Assembly: GCA_046328995.1 (NCBI GenBank)
Contig: JAXLVN010000001.1
Span: 248,001 to 312,000, forward strand
Length of the DNA: 64,000 bases
From: JADJXV01 sp046328995
Lineage (GTDB): Bacteria > Bacteroidota > Ignavibacteria > Kapaibacteriales > UBA961
Direction of reading: 5' to 3'
Shown: positions 9,938 through 17,395 of the stretch, piece after piece
How the letters are laid out: every line of letters begins with the position of its first letter
How positions within the stretch are numbered: position 1 is the first letter of the stretch
Position numbers and translations under genes: made by a program
Notes under the pieces: model-generated
Told to the model about the DNA's origin: nothing
What the model saw: only the letters and a program-made list of their open reading frames with translations
Database searches by the model: none

Positions 9938-10519
9938 TCATTGTTTCATATAGTCACTGTTTTTCAGAAGCTTGGCAAGCTTCTGAACCGCTTGGAAATA
10001 ATTCGCTTTTAACCCACCCACACTAGTGCCGAGCATCTGAGAAATTTCTTCGTATGTCAGCTCATCAAAATAGCGAAGAACGAAGGTCTCCCGTTGCTTC
10101 TCGGGAAGTTGCGAGAGCATTTTATAAAAATTTTTTTCAAAATCTTTATTCTCAAATTGCTGATGTGGAGTAGAAATATCGGAGGGAATTTCAATCTCAG
10201 AGCCATCTTCACGGGTGAAAAATGACACGAACTTGCGTTTACGGACAATGCGAGTACAGACATTAATGGTAATTCTGTAGAGCCATGTTTGGACGGTACT
10301 ATCACCCCTGAAATTATGGATATGCTTTAGTGCACTAATAAATACTTCCTGAGCAGCATCATCAGCATCGTCATGGGAGCGTAAATACCGTAACGCTGTT
10401 GAGTACACAAATTTCTGATACTTGCGTACAAACTGTGTTGCTGCTCTATTTTGATCGCCGCTGCAATACTCGCGAATGATGTCCTGATCTGTTTGCAGAG
10501 AAAGTGCCATTGCGTACAT
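9938..10519 (-). CDS. ECF-type RNA polymerase sigma factor
   Basis: 193 residues. Region sigma-2 spans about 25-97, with the core-binding/-10 reading stretch DDADDAAQEVFISALKHI and the promoter-melting TWLYRITIN. Sigma-4 spans about 133-185, with LPEKQRETFVLRY and the helix-turn-helix LTYEEISQMLGTS. The ATG at 10519 is used; an ATG at 10510 is equally possible. It is first gene of the sigma, anti-sigma, LTxxQ cassette, which suggests an envelope-stress regulon and probable autoregulation. I see no recognisable ECF promoter directly upstream. Group within the ECF classification cannot be told by eye. Confidence 0.92.
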   Translation of the reverse strand: MYAMALSLQTDQDIIREYCSGDQNRAATQFVRKYQKFVYSTALRYLRSHDDADDAAQEVFISALKHIHNFRGDSTVQTWLYRITINVCTRIVRKRKFVSFFTREDGSEIEIPSDISTPHQQFENKDFEKNFYKMLSQLPEKQRETFVLRYFDELTYEEISQMLGTSVGGLKANYFQAVQKLAKLLKNSDYMKQ

Positions 10520-10596
10520 AAGATACTCTACCGGAAAGACAGAAATTACGACTGTTTACCGGCTACGAGTAATGAACCAACGGATAGGTTTAATGC

Positions 10597-11079
10597 TCAA
10601 CCCACATATTTTGAAATTTCGAGGACTTCGTATTCTATTACGCCAGCCGGTACTTTTGTTGTGACAATTTCACCGACCGATTTACCGAGCATAGCTTTCC
10701 CAAGTGGAGAACTTACCGCGATTTTATTGGTGTGAAAGTCGGCCTCTTCTGCACTGACAAGCGAATATTCTACTTCTGCCATGGTCTTTTTATTACGCAT
10801 CTTGACTTTAGAGAGAATATATACTTTATCATTTGGAAAGTCTTTGGGATCAATGACTTGTACTTTAGAAAGAATTGACTCTATCCGCGAAATTCTCATC
10901 TCTAATAATTCCTGCTCATGCTTCGCTGCATCATAATCCGCATTTTCGGATAAATCGCCATGAGAACGTGCGTAGGCGATCTTTTCAGCCATTTCGACCC
11001 GACCCTTCGACTTTAACATCCGTAATTCCTCTTCAAATTTATTCAATCCTTCTTTGGTCATATAGATTGGACTTTGCAT
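10597..11079 (-). CDS. greA: Transcription elongation factor GreA
   Basis: 160 residues starting at the ATG at 11079, preceded on the minus strand by AAGGG at ribosome-binding distance; an in-frame upstream start at 11139 adds an unlikely hydrophobic tail. The N-terminal coiled coil carries the tip motif ARSHGDLSENADYD, whose acidic residues (D42, E45) are those inserted into the RNA polymerase secondary channel to stimulate cleavage of backtracked RNA. The C-terminal FKBP-like domain ends in ISSPLGKAMLGK-type sequence (here SSPLGKAMLGKSVG), typical of the family. Length is normal. It stands alone between the sigma cassette and ribBA. Confidence 0.96.
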   Translation of the reverse strand: MQSPIYMTKEGLNKFEEELRMLKSKGRVEMAEKIAYARSHGDLSENADYDAAKHEQELLEMRISRIESILSKVQVIDPKDFPNDKVYILSKVKMRNKKTMAEVEYSLVSAEEADFHTNKIAVSSPLGKAMLGKSVGEIVTTKVPAGVIEYEVLEISKYVG

Positions 11080-11123
11080 TGTATTCCCTTTGTAAAAGCA
11101 GATAATAATAGTATTTAGACAAT

Positions 11124-11157
11124 AAAAAAACAAAGCCATTGAACAACGGCTTTGTTT
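11124..11157 (-). terminator. Rho-independent terminator after ribBA
   Basis: Minus strand reads ACAAAGCC, a 10-nt loop, GGCTTTGT, then a run of seven Ts. It lies about 100 bp beyond the ribBA stop and just upstream of greA, separating the two transcripts. Confidence 0.85.
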
Positions 11158-11258
11158 AGTAAAATTCGATAACCTGTACCGGCACCGTAGCTTGAGTACG
11201 GTAATTTTATTGAGATTTTAAGGCAAATTAAAGATTTAGAGCAAAACCACCAAACATT

Positions 11259-12467
11259 TTACGAATGTCCGAATAAATGACCCATTTTTAGGCGCTTGGT
11301 AGTCATATACTCACGATTGACATCATTCGGGGCAATTTCAATCGGAATTCTATCCGTTACTTCGAGGCCATAGCTCTCTAAGCCAACTCGTTTTGTAGGG
11401 TTATTTGTCAGGAGTTTCATCTTTCTTACACCCAAATCACACAGGATTTGAGCCCCGATACCATAATCCCGCGGGTCCGGTTTGAAACCAAGATGCACGT
11501 TGGCTTCGACTGTGTCAAATCCTTGCTCCTGAAGGGAATAAGCCTTGATTTTATTGATCAATCCGATTCCTCGTCCTTCCTGACGCATATAGAGCAAGAC
11601 TCCTCGTCCTTCCTCGCCGATTGCTTTCAGCGCAGCATTGAGTTGGCTACCGCAATCACAGCGTTTCGAACCAAAAACATCACCCGTCAGGCATTCGGAA
11701 TGCACACGAACGAGTACGGGATCTTGATGGTTCCACGAGCCCATAACCAGTGCTACATGCTCTTTACCGTCGATAGTGTTTTGATAGACTTTGAAGGTAA
11801 ATTCACCAAACTCTGTCGGTAATTTTGCTTCAGCTACGCACGATACCAGTTTGTCAATCATTACACGATAGGCGATTAACGCTTTTACTGTAATGATTTT
11901 GAGATTGTGCTTCTGAGCAAATTGAATTAATTCCTGCTGCCGAGCCATCGTGCCGTCGTCATTAATTATTTCACACAAGACGCCAACCGGTTGTAAATTA
12001 GCCAGTTTTAATAAATCCACAACAGCTTCCGTATGACCGGCACGTCTCAAAACGCCTTCTTCGACAGCTATAAGAGGGAAGATATGCCCGGGTCTGCCTA
12101 AGTCGCTTGCTTTGGTATTCTTATCAGCAAGTGCGCGAACAGTCGCCGAACGATCGGCAGAAGATATACCTGTAGAGGTGCCATGTAAATAATCAACCGA
12201 TACGGTGAACCTTGTACCATGAAGAGCGGTATTGGCCGGTACCATCGGGTCAAGCTCGAGTTCTAAGGCACGATTAACCGTCATCGATACACACACAAGT
12301 CCCCGCGCCTCCATGGCCATGAAATTAATCATTTCCGGCGTGCACAGCTCGGCTGCGCAAATCACATCACCTTCGTTTTCGCGGTCTTCGTCATCGACGA
12401 CAATAACCATTTTACCGGCTGCCAGATCGTCAACTGCGTCCTTGACCGTGTTAAATTGAAATTCCAT
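11259..12467 (-). CDS. ribBA: Bifunctional 3,4-dihydroxy-2-butanone 4-phosphate synthase / GTP cyclohydrolase II
   Basis: 402 residues, both starting enzymes of riboflavin synthesis fused. Residues 1-200 are the RibB half, with DDEDRENEGD (about 25-34) and RRAGHTEAVVDL (141-152). Residues about 205-400 are the RibA half, with zinc cysteines C259, C270 and C272 in SECLTGDVFGSKRCDCG, followed by RQEGRGIGL. All key motifs of both activities are present, so both are probably active. The ATG lies 2 bp after yajC, so the two are co-transcribed. No FMN riboswitch is visible upstream. A terminator follows at 11124-11157. Confidence 0.97.
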   Translation of the reverse strand: MEFQFNTVKDAVDDLAAGKMVIVVDDEDRENEGDVICAAELCTPEMINFMAMEARGLVCVSMTVNRALELELDPMVPANTALHGTRFTVSVDYLHGTSTGISSADRSATVRALADKNTKASDLGRPGHIFPLIAVEEGVLRRAGHTEAVVDLLKLANLQPVGVLCEIINDDGTMARQQELIQFAQKHNLKIITVKALIAYRVMIDKLVSCVAEAKLPTEFGEFTFKVYQNTIDGKEHVALVMGSWNHQDPVLVRVHSECLTGDVFGSKRCDCGSQLNAALKAIGEEGRGVLLYMRQEGRGIGLINKIKAYSLQEQGFDTVEANVHLGFKPDPRDYGIGAQILCDLGVRKMKLLTNNPTKRVGLESYGLEVTDRIPIEIAPNDVNREYMTTKRLKMGHLFGHS

Positions 12468-12469
12468 AA

Positions 12470-12787
12470 TTATTTGTTAATTACTGTGGTTACAGCTACT
12501 TTTTCGAAGCGAACTTTTGTGTTTTCTGCTATTTGTACGGTGATGACATTATCTTCAATATCCGTAATTGTCCCGTGAATACCGGAAGAAGTAATGACTT
12601 TATCTCCCTTTTTCATCGCGTCAAGCATGGATTTCATTTCTTTTTGACGCTTTTGCTGCGGACGAATCATCATAAAATAAAAAATTAAAATAATGGCAGC
12701 AAAGGGGAGAATCGTCGAAAGCATATTCTGAAGGGGATCGGGCTGGCCGGGAGCTTGTGCGAGTACGAACGATAGTAAAGATGTCAT
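12470..12787 (-). CDS. yajC: Sec translocon accessory protein YajC
   Basis: 105 residues. One membrane helix (about 20-41) is followed immediately by the family hallmark MMIRPQQKRQKE and a small cytoplasmic beta-domain with KGDKVITSSGIHGTI. YajC joins SecDF-YidC at the Sec channel. As in many bacteria it follows tgt, but here a terminator separates them and ribBA, not secDF, comes next. It therefore needs its own promoter in the 50 bp before 12787; I see no clear consensus there. Confidence 0.95.
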   Translation of the reverse strand: MTSLLSFVLAQAPGQPDPLQNMLSTILPFAAIILIFYFMMIRPQQKRQKEMKSMLDAMKKGDKVITSSGIHGTITDIEDNVITVQIAENTKVRFEKVAVTTVINK

Positions 12788-12827
12788 AAGTAGCTGTCCT
12801 AATTAATAAATAAACGATAATTGTTGC

Positions 12828-12853
12828 AAAAAAAGGGCGTCTAAACGCCCTTT
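12828..12853 (-). terminator. Rho-independent terminator overlapping the end of tgt
   Basis: AAAGGGCGT (12832-12840) and ACGCCCTTT (12845-12853) form a perfect 9-bp stem with a 4-nt loop. On the minus strand it is followed by a T run. The stem's first arm is the last three sense codons of tgt and the stop codon sits in the loop. Confidence 0.9.
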
Positions 12854-13974
12854 GCCGAATAGTTTTCGATAAAATTGCGCGCCCACTGACGGTACTGACC
12901 CGAAAGTATTTTTTCACGAGCTGTTTTCACAAGCCAAAGATAAAAGGCAAGGTTCTGCTGTGTCGCGAGTTGCAGTCCCAATATTTCTTTTGCTGCAAAC
13001 AAATGCCTGAGGTAACCCAAGCTGAAATTCTGACTTGCGTAGGAGTCAATTCCTGCATCAATCGGTTCGTCACTGAGGCGATGCTTCGCATTGCGAATAT
13101 TGATCTTACCTTTTGTTGTAAAAAGAGTTCCGTTACGCGCATTCCGCGTTGGCATCACACAGTCGAACATATCTACTCCAAGCCCAATTGCCGTCACTAT
13201 ATTCTCCGGGGTGCCCACACCCATCAGATAGCGCAGCTTGTTCCTAGGCATGATGTCCGTCGAATGATTCACGGTATCATACATGATGTCAGCTTCCTCA
13301 CCTACAGCAAGGCCACCAATTGCATACCCGTCAAAATCCATGTCCACCATACGCGTTAGGCATTCTGTTCGCAAGTCTTTATAGACGCTGCCTTGTCCAA
13401 TCGCAAATAACATCTGCTCGTGCCCATAGCGTGGCATCGAATTGTCAAAAGCATCTTTATTACGCCGCGCCCAGCGCACGGTCAATTCCATCGAATTCTT
13501 GGCATAGTCATACGTACACGGGTGCGGCGCACATTCGTCTAGCGGCATGATAATATCCGAACCTATACACCGCTGAATTTCAATGACTCTCTCCGGAGTG
13601 AAGGTATGCTTCGAACCATCCAAGTGCGAACTAAACAGCACGCCGTTTTCGGTAATTTTCCGTAACTCTTTGAGAGAAAACACCTGATAACCGCCGCTAT
13701 CGGTCAAAATCGGCTTGTCCCAATTCATAAACTTGTGCAGCCCGCCAAATTGACCCAAGACTTCTTCGCCCGGCCGCAGATACAGATGATACGTATTTCC
13801 CAAAATGATCTGCGCGCCAATTTCCGTTAGTTCTCTTTGTTCCATCGCTTTGACCGTGCCCTGCGTGCCGACCGGCATGAAAATCGGCGTCTCAATATCC
13901 CCATGATCGGTGTGCAGAATTCCTGCCCGTGCTTTTGTTTTCGTGTCTGTCGTAAGTAGTTCGAATTTCTTCAT
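12841..13974 (-). CDS. tgt: tRNA-guanine transglycosylase (queuine/preQ1 insertion)
   Basis: 377 residues, full length. Exchanges G34 of GUN-anticodon tRNAs for preQ1. Active-site Asp is D92 in TDSGGYQVFS and the nucleophile is D271 in DCVMPTRNARNG. The usual zinc ligands (Cys, Cys, Cys, His at +38, +40, +43 and +69 from the nucleophile in Zymomonas Tgt) are here I309, S311, S314 and Q340: all four are lost, though the surrounding helices (NFSLGYLRHLFAAKE, NLAFYLWLV) are intact. The change is probably compensated structurally rather than inactivating, since the catalytic residues remain. The 3' end doubles as a transcription terminator. Confidence 0.95.
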   Translation of the reverse strand: MKKFELLTTDTKTKARAGILHTDHGDIETPIFMPVGTQGTVKAMEQRELTEIGAQIILGNTYHLYLRPGEEVLGQFGGLHKFMNWDKPILTDSGGYQVFSLKELRKITENGVLFSSHLDGSKHTFTPERVIEIQRCIGSDIIMPLDECAPHPCTYDYAKNSMELTVRWARRNKDAFDNSMPRYGHEQMLFAIGQGSVYKDLRTECLTRMVDMDFDGYAIGGLAVGEEADIMYDTVNHSTDIMPRNKLRYLMGVGTPENIVTAIGLGVDMFDCVMPTRNARNGTLFTTKGKINIRNAKHRLSDEPIDAGIDSYASQNFSLGYLRHLFAAKEILGLQLATQQNLAFYLWLVKTAREKILSGQYRQWARNFIENYSAKGV

Positions 13975-14034
13975 TTATACTATTTTATAGAAAATTTGTG
14001 TTCGGTTCATCAAGCTCCCACCCGTCGCCTGCGG

Positions 14035-14814
14035 TCACCCGTTGCCGTCCAGGCCTTTGGAAGAATGCGTGATTTCCCACAAAAACGCGTACTTCAAAAA
14101 CACATAGACAAACGCACTCACACCGGCAATCAATCCGGGAATGCCATCTAAAAATCCACGTTGAAATATATAATTGCGTGCAAAAGAAAAGAGGGGACTC
14201 ACGAGCAGCTTCCCAAGACTAGGTTTGCGACCCTTTGTATGGTACGATTGAGCAGTGTGATACGCGTAATAGATTGTTTTTTCAAAATGTTGCCGGATAT
14301 CACGATACGAATAATGGAGCAATTCGCCCGATGGTATTTTGGCAATTTTCCCCTTGATTTCCAGTACATCATGTGGATTATAGCCACCCCACAGTGGACT
14401 CGAATTTCGCCGGACTAATCGTAATTTTCTATCAGGTTGCCATGCATAACGAAGAATTTTCCCTAAATATACCGTTCGCCGGTTGATCGTATAGCCATCC
14501 GCCGAACCATTCGTAACTACTTCAACGATAGATTTTTGTAAATCTTCTGTGAGTACTTCATCGCAGTCGATACACAATATCCATTCCATAGTGCATTTGT
14601 CGAGAGCTGAATTTTTCTGGTCTATATGACCTTTCCAACTCTCAGTAAATACTTTTGCTCCATAGTGTTGTGCAATCTCTACTGTACGGTCTGATGAGTG
14701 CGAATCGACGATAATTATCTCAGAAGCAATTCTCACAACACTCTCGAGGGTACGCGCAATATTCGCTTCTTCATTGAAGGAAATCATCGCAACCGAAAGC
14801 GGGAGAGTGGGCAT
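14035..14814 (-). CDS. Family 2 glycosyltransferase (lipopolysaccharide-core type)
   Basis: 259 residues from the ATG at 14814; an in-frame TTG at 14838 would overlap the upstream gene. GT-A fold signatures: LSVAMISFNEEANIARTL at the start, then IIIVDSHSSDRTVEIA, and CIDCDEVL with the metal-binding acidic motif at about residue 88. The layout resembles WaaE/KdtX-type beta-1,4-glucosyltransferases that decorate the LPS core. A hydrophobic C-terminal part (about 215-250) may associate with the inner membrane. It starts 1 bp after the stop of the T9SS propeller gene. Donor and acceptor cannot be read from sequence. Confidence 0.88.
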   Translation of the reverse strand: MPTLPLSVAMISFNEEANIARTLESVVRIASEIIIVDSHSSDRTVEIAQHYGAKVFTESWKGHIDQKNSALDKCTMEWILCIDCDEVLTEDLQKSIVEVVTNGSADGYTINRRTVYLGKILRYAWQPDRKLRLVRRNSSPLWGGYNPHDVLEIKGKIAKIPSGELLHYSYRDIRQHFEKTIYYAYHTAQSYHTKGRKPSLGKLLVSPLFSFARNYIFQRGFLDGIPGLIAGVSAFVYVFLKYAFLWEITHSSKGLDGNG

Positions 14815-14815
14815 C

Positions 14816-17359
14816 TTATTCAACGACAAGCGAGACAAATTGAACTTTTCCCATCGCTGTCAACGTGCAGATATACTTTCCGGCAGGAAGGGAAGTTTGC
14901 ATGAAGGATTGTTTGTCCCATAGAACGCGATTCTCACCAGAACGTGCCGTGCCATGAAACGGCTCAGCGACAATTTTACCGGAAATATCGTAAATTCTTA
15001 CTCTGGCGAAACTTTCTGAGGGCAGCTCAAACGTTATCACTGCTGAACCAATAATTGGATTCGGGGACACAGAAAGGGGAAATTCCACCGAAGGAAGTGG
15101 ATTATCATCGACACCCACACTCGCAAATTCTCGATGAGAATAATCCCATATACCACGACCATACGTGCCGAACCTCGCAATTTTTAATGCAGGTACATAT
15201 TCAACACTCCAATAAAGGTGATCCGGTGCCTGATTGGTCGTAATATCAAACCATCGTCCCTTGTCCACCGAATACATCCATGCGCCGCTTTGAGTTGCCG
15301 CGAAAACATACTTATCGTCAGGGCTTGCAGCAAGACCATACACCAAGGTTTTCGGTAAGCCGACATTCATGGTATCAAATGTCTTTCCACCGTCATTCGA
15401 TACATACACGCCGGGATTCGAATAGCCGCTACCGCCGATATATACACGCTGTGGATTCACCGGAGACGGACATATTGCTGTGCCGTAAAAGTAGTGATGT
15501 CCGGGAGATTTGAAACCCGAGGATTTTGTCCAAGTCACTCCTTTGTCAGAAGAGTAGAACACATCTGACGATGTAGTAACTATATACCGATACTGAGGAT
15601 TAACTTCTGATATACCAATCGCACTGATAGGATTCGAAAAATTAAAAGGTAGTTTTTCTGCTTTTAATCCGGACGACACTTTGGAAATTTTATATAAATA
15701 TGCTCCCGAATCAGATGTTCCACCGGCAAAATACGCTATGTCCGACGTTTTGGGTTCGCATTGCACCGGAGGCAGCCAGAGCGAACCGTTAATACCATTG
15801 TTTCCCCAATTCCACGATGCTGATTTTTCATCCGTTAGTGTATTATAATGATAATCAATAAAGCCCGGATAGTCCATCCAGAATGAATTACCGCCATCAC
15901 CGCTCGTTAAATGTCCGTAATCGCCGCTTATTTTTTGTTCGAATGTCAGCCGTCCATTCGTATCCTTCATCGTTTTTTGATACCCTTGGTCCTGACTCCC
16001 GACAAACACCACCTTGGGGTCAATCGTGCTCGTCAGGGTCGAATAATACTGTCCCACACCGAGACCTTCAAGACCTATATTGGTCACACTATTGACCAAA
16101 TCTTCCGAAAAGTACAGACCGCCATCATTCGAAATTAGAGTAATTTCATCGCCGTCCGGACTGGCAAATGAATTCACAACCTGTATATCTGCATGGAGCT
16201 TATGAACCATATCGCCATAGTATTCACCCCAGCCGTTGATTATTTTCCAATTCACACCACCATCTGTACTTCGGTACATATCGACTCCACCGGCATAGAG
16301 ATAACTCTCGTCAATCATTGACATTCCAAAAGTAAGCTTGCCGGCATCGAAGCCCAAGGTACCTTTGTATTTCCACGATGTACCTTCATCAGTGCTGGTA
16401 TAGACCTGGCTCTTGCCTCCACCGGCAACGCCGATTGCTAAGTTCTTACTGTCTTTGCCGAACAGCGTTACATCACCTGCAGTGGCAATTTCCGGTATTG
16501 ATACAATGCCAATAAACTCTTCTTGAAAATCAGGAGTGAATCTCGACAATGAATCCTTGCGAATCCAATAGACACCACTTGTAACATCATAACGCGGCAC
16601 ATACACATCGGCTACGTTTTGATTCCCGATAAATGTTCGCTTGATATTCGTAAAGGTCGCTCCATTATCCGTCGAACGGTATAAGGTCATGATGGGGCGC
16701 CAGTTAGAACTATAATCCCATTCCGTGCCAATGAGATAAATCGTATTTTTCCCGTCATTCGAAAAGACTGCGCGGCGAATTCCGCCCCAGTTTTTCACGA
16801 CATCGAGTCCCTTTGCCTCTGTCCATGTCTTGCCCATATCATCGGAATACCGAAGATAGGGGTTGTCTCCACAGACATAAAGGCGCTTGCCGCCTGAAGT
16901 CTTGACAATTCGTATTGTATTGATATATCCAAAGTTACGATAATCATTGAGCACTGTCCAATTCTTGCCTTGCAATGTACCACGCCACAAATTACCACCT
17001 GCGCCTGCTGCATAAATCTCGCGGGTATCCCAGTCAATTTCTGTAGCAAGCATTCGACCGGCAAGATTATTACTTCCACGCTCGGACCATGAGCCAAGAG
17101 CGGTGTCAGCAAGAAGGCGTTCTGATTTATTTGTAACTGATTGGTCCTGCTGTAATTGCCGTGCCTCACGATTTTCACGTTCGATAATTCTCCATTGAAT
17201 ATCCGGTGACGTACGATGCATTTGCTCAATCCATGCGTCACGTTCACGCTTGAAATCTTCGTCACCTTCACGGTTACCGGAGGGAATAGTCGCCTTTTGC
17301 TGAGCAAAGAGTTGTAATCCGCAGAGAAGCAGGGCAGTAGTTGCGAGATAAAATTTCAT
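14816..17359 (-). CDS. Secreted BNR/sortilin-type beta-propeller protein with T9SS sorting domain
   Basis: 847 residues from the ATG at 17359 (an upstream GTG at 17368 is less likely). Signal peptide about 1-19 (MKFYLATT...LFAQ). Residues about 60-735 hold many Asp-box/BNR-like blades (SxDxGxxW, for example RSTDNGATF, TSTDEGTSWKYKG, YSSDKGVTWTKSSG), the fold of sialidase/VPS10-like propellers. The C-terminal about 85 residues (LSVSPNPIIGSAV ... LPAGKYICTL) form the type A T9SS sorting domain, so it is exported and placed at the cell surface. Asp boxes alone do not prove glycosidase activity, and no sialidase arginine triad was recognised. Possibly co-transcribed with the following glycosyltransferase. 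Confidence 0.88.
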   Translation of the reverse strand: MKFYLATTALLLCGLQLFAQQKATIPSGNREGDEDFKRERDAWIEQMHRTSPDIQWRIIERENREARQLQQDQSVTNKSERLLADTALGSWSERGSNNLAGRMLATEIDWDTREIYAAGAGGNLWRGTLQGKNWTVLNDYRNFGYINTIRIVKTSGGKRLYVCGDNPYLRYSDDMGKTWTEAKGLDVVKNWGGIRRAVFSNDGKNTIYLIGTEWDYSSNWRPIMTLYRSTDNGATFTNIKRTFIGNQNVADVYVPRYDVTSGVYWIRKDSLSRFTPDFQEEFIGIVSIPEIATAGDVTLFGKDSKNLAIGVAGGGKSQVYTSTDEGTSWKYKGTLGFDAGKLTFGMSMIDESYLYAGGVDMYRSTDGGVNWKIINGWGEYYGDMVHKLHADIQVVNSFASPDGDEITLISNDGGLYFSEDLVNSVTNIGLEGLGVGQYYSTLTSTIDPKVVFVGSQDQGYQKTMKDTNGRLTFEQKISGDYGHLTSGDGGNSFWMDYPGFIDYHYNTLTDEKSASWNWGNNGINGSLWLPPVQCEPKTSDIAYFAGGTSDSGAYLYKISKVSSGLKAEKLPFNFSNPISAIGISEVNPQYRYIVTTSSDVFYSSDKGVTWTKSSGFKSPGHHYFYGTAICPSPVNPQRVYIGGSGYSNPGVYVSNDGGKTFDTMNVGLPKTLVYGLAASPDDKYVFAATQSGAWMYSVDKGRWFDITTNQAPDHLYWSVEYVPALKIARFGTYGRGIWDYSHREFASVGVDDNPLPSVEFPLSVSPNPIIGSAVITFELPSESFARVRIYDISGKIVAEPFHGTARSGENRVLWDKQSFMQTSLPAGKYICTLTAMGKVQFVSLVVE

Positions 17360-17395
17360 GATAGTCACTCTACAATTCAGGGAAGAACAAATAAA

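Noticed and set aside
12788..12840. TTTTTTTG in the tgt terminator tail as a promoter element for yajC
   Set aside because: It lacks the conserved A of TAnnTTTG and a -33 box; too weak to annotate.
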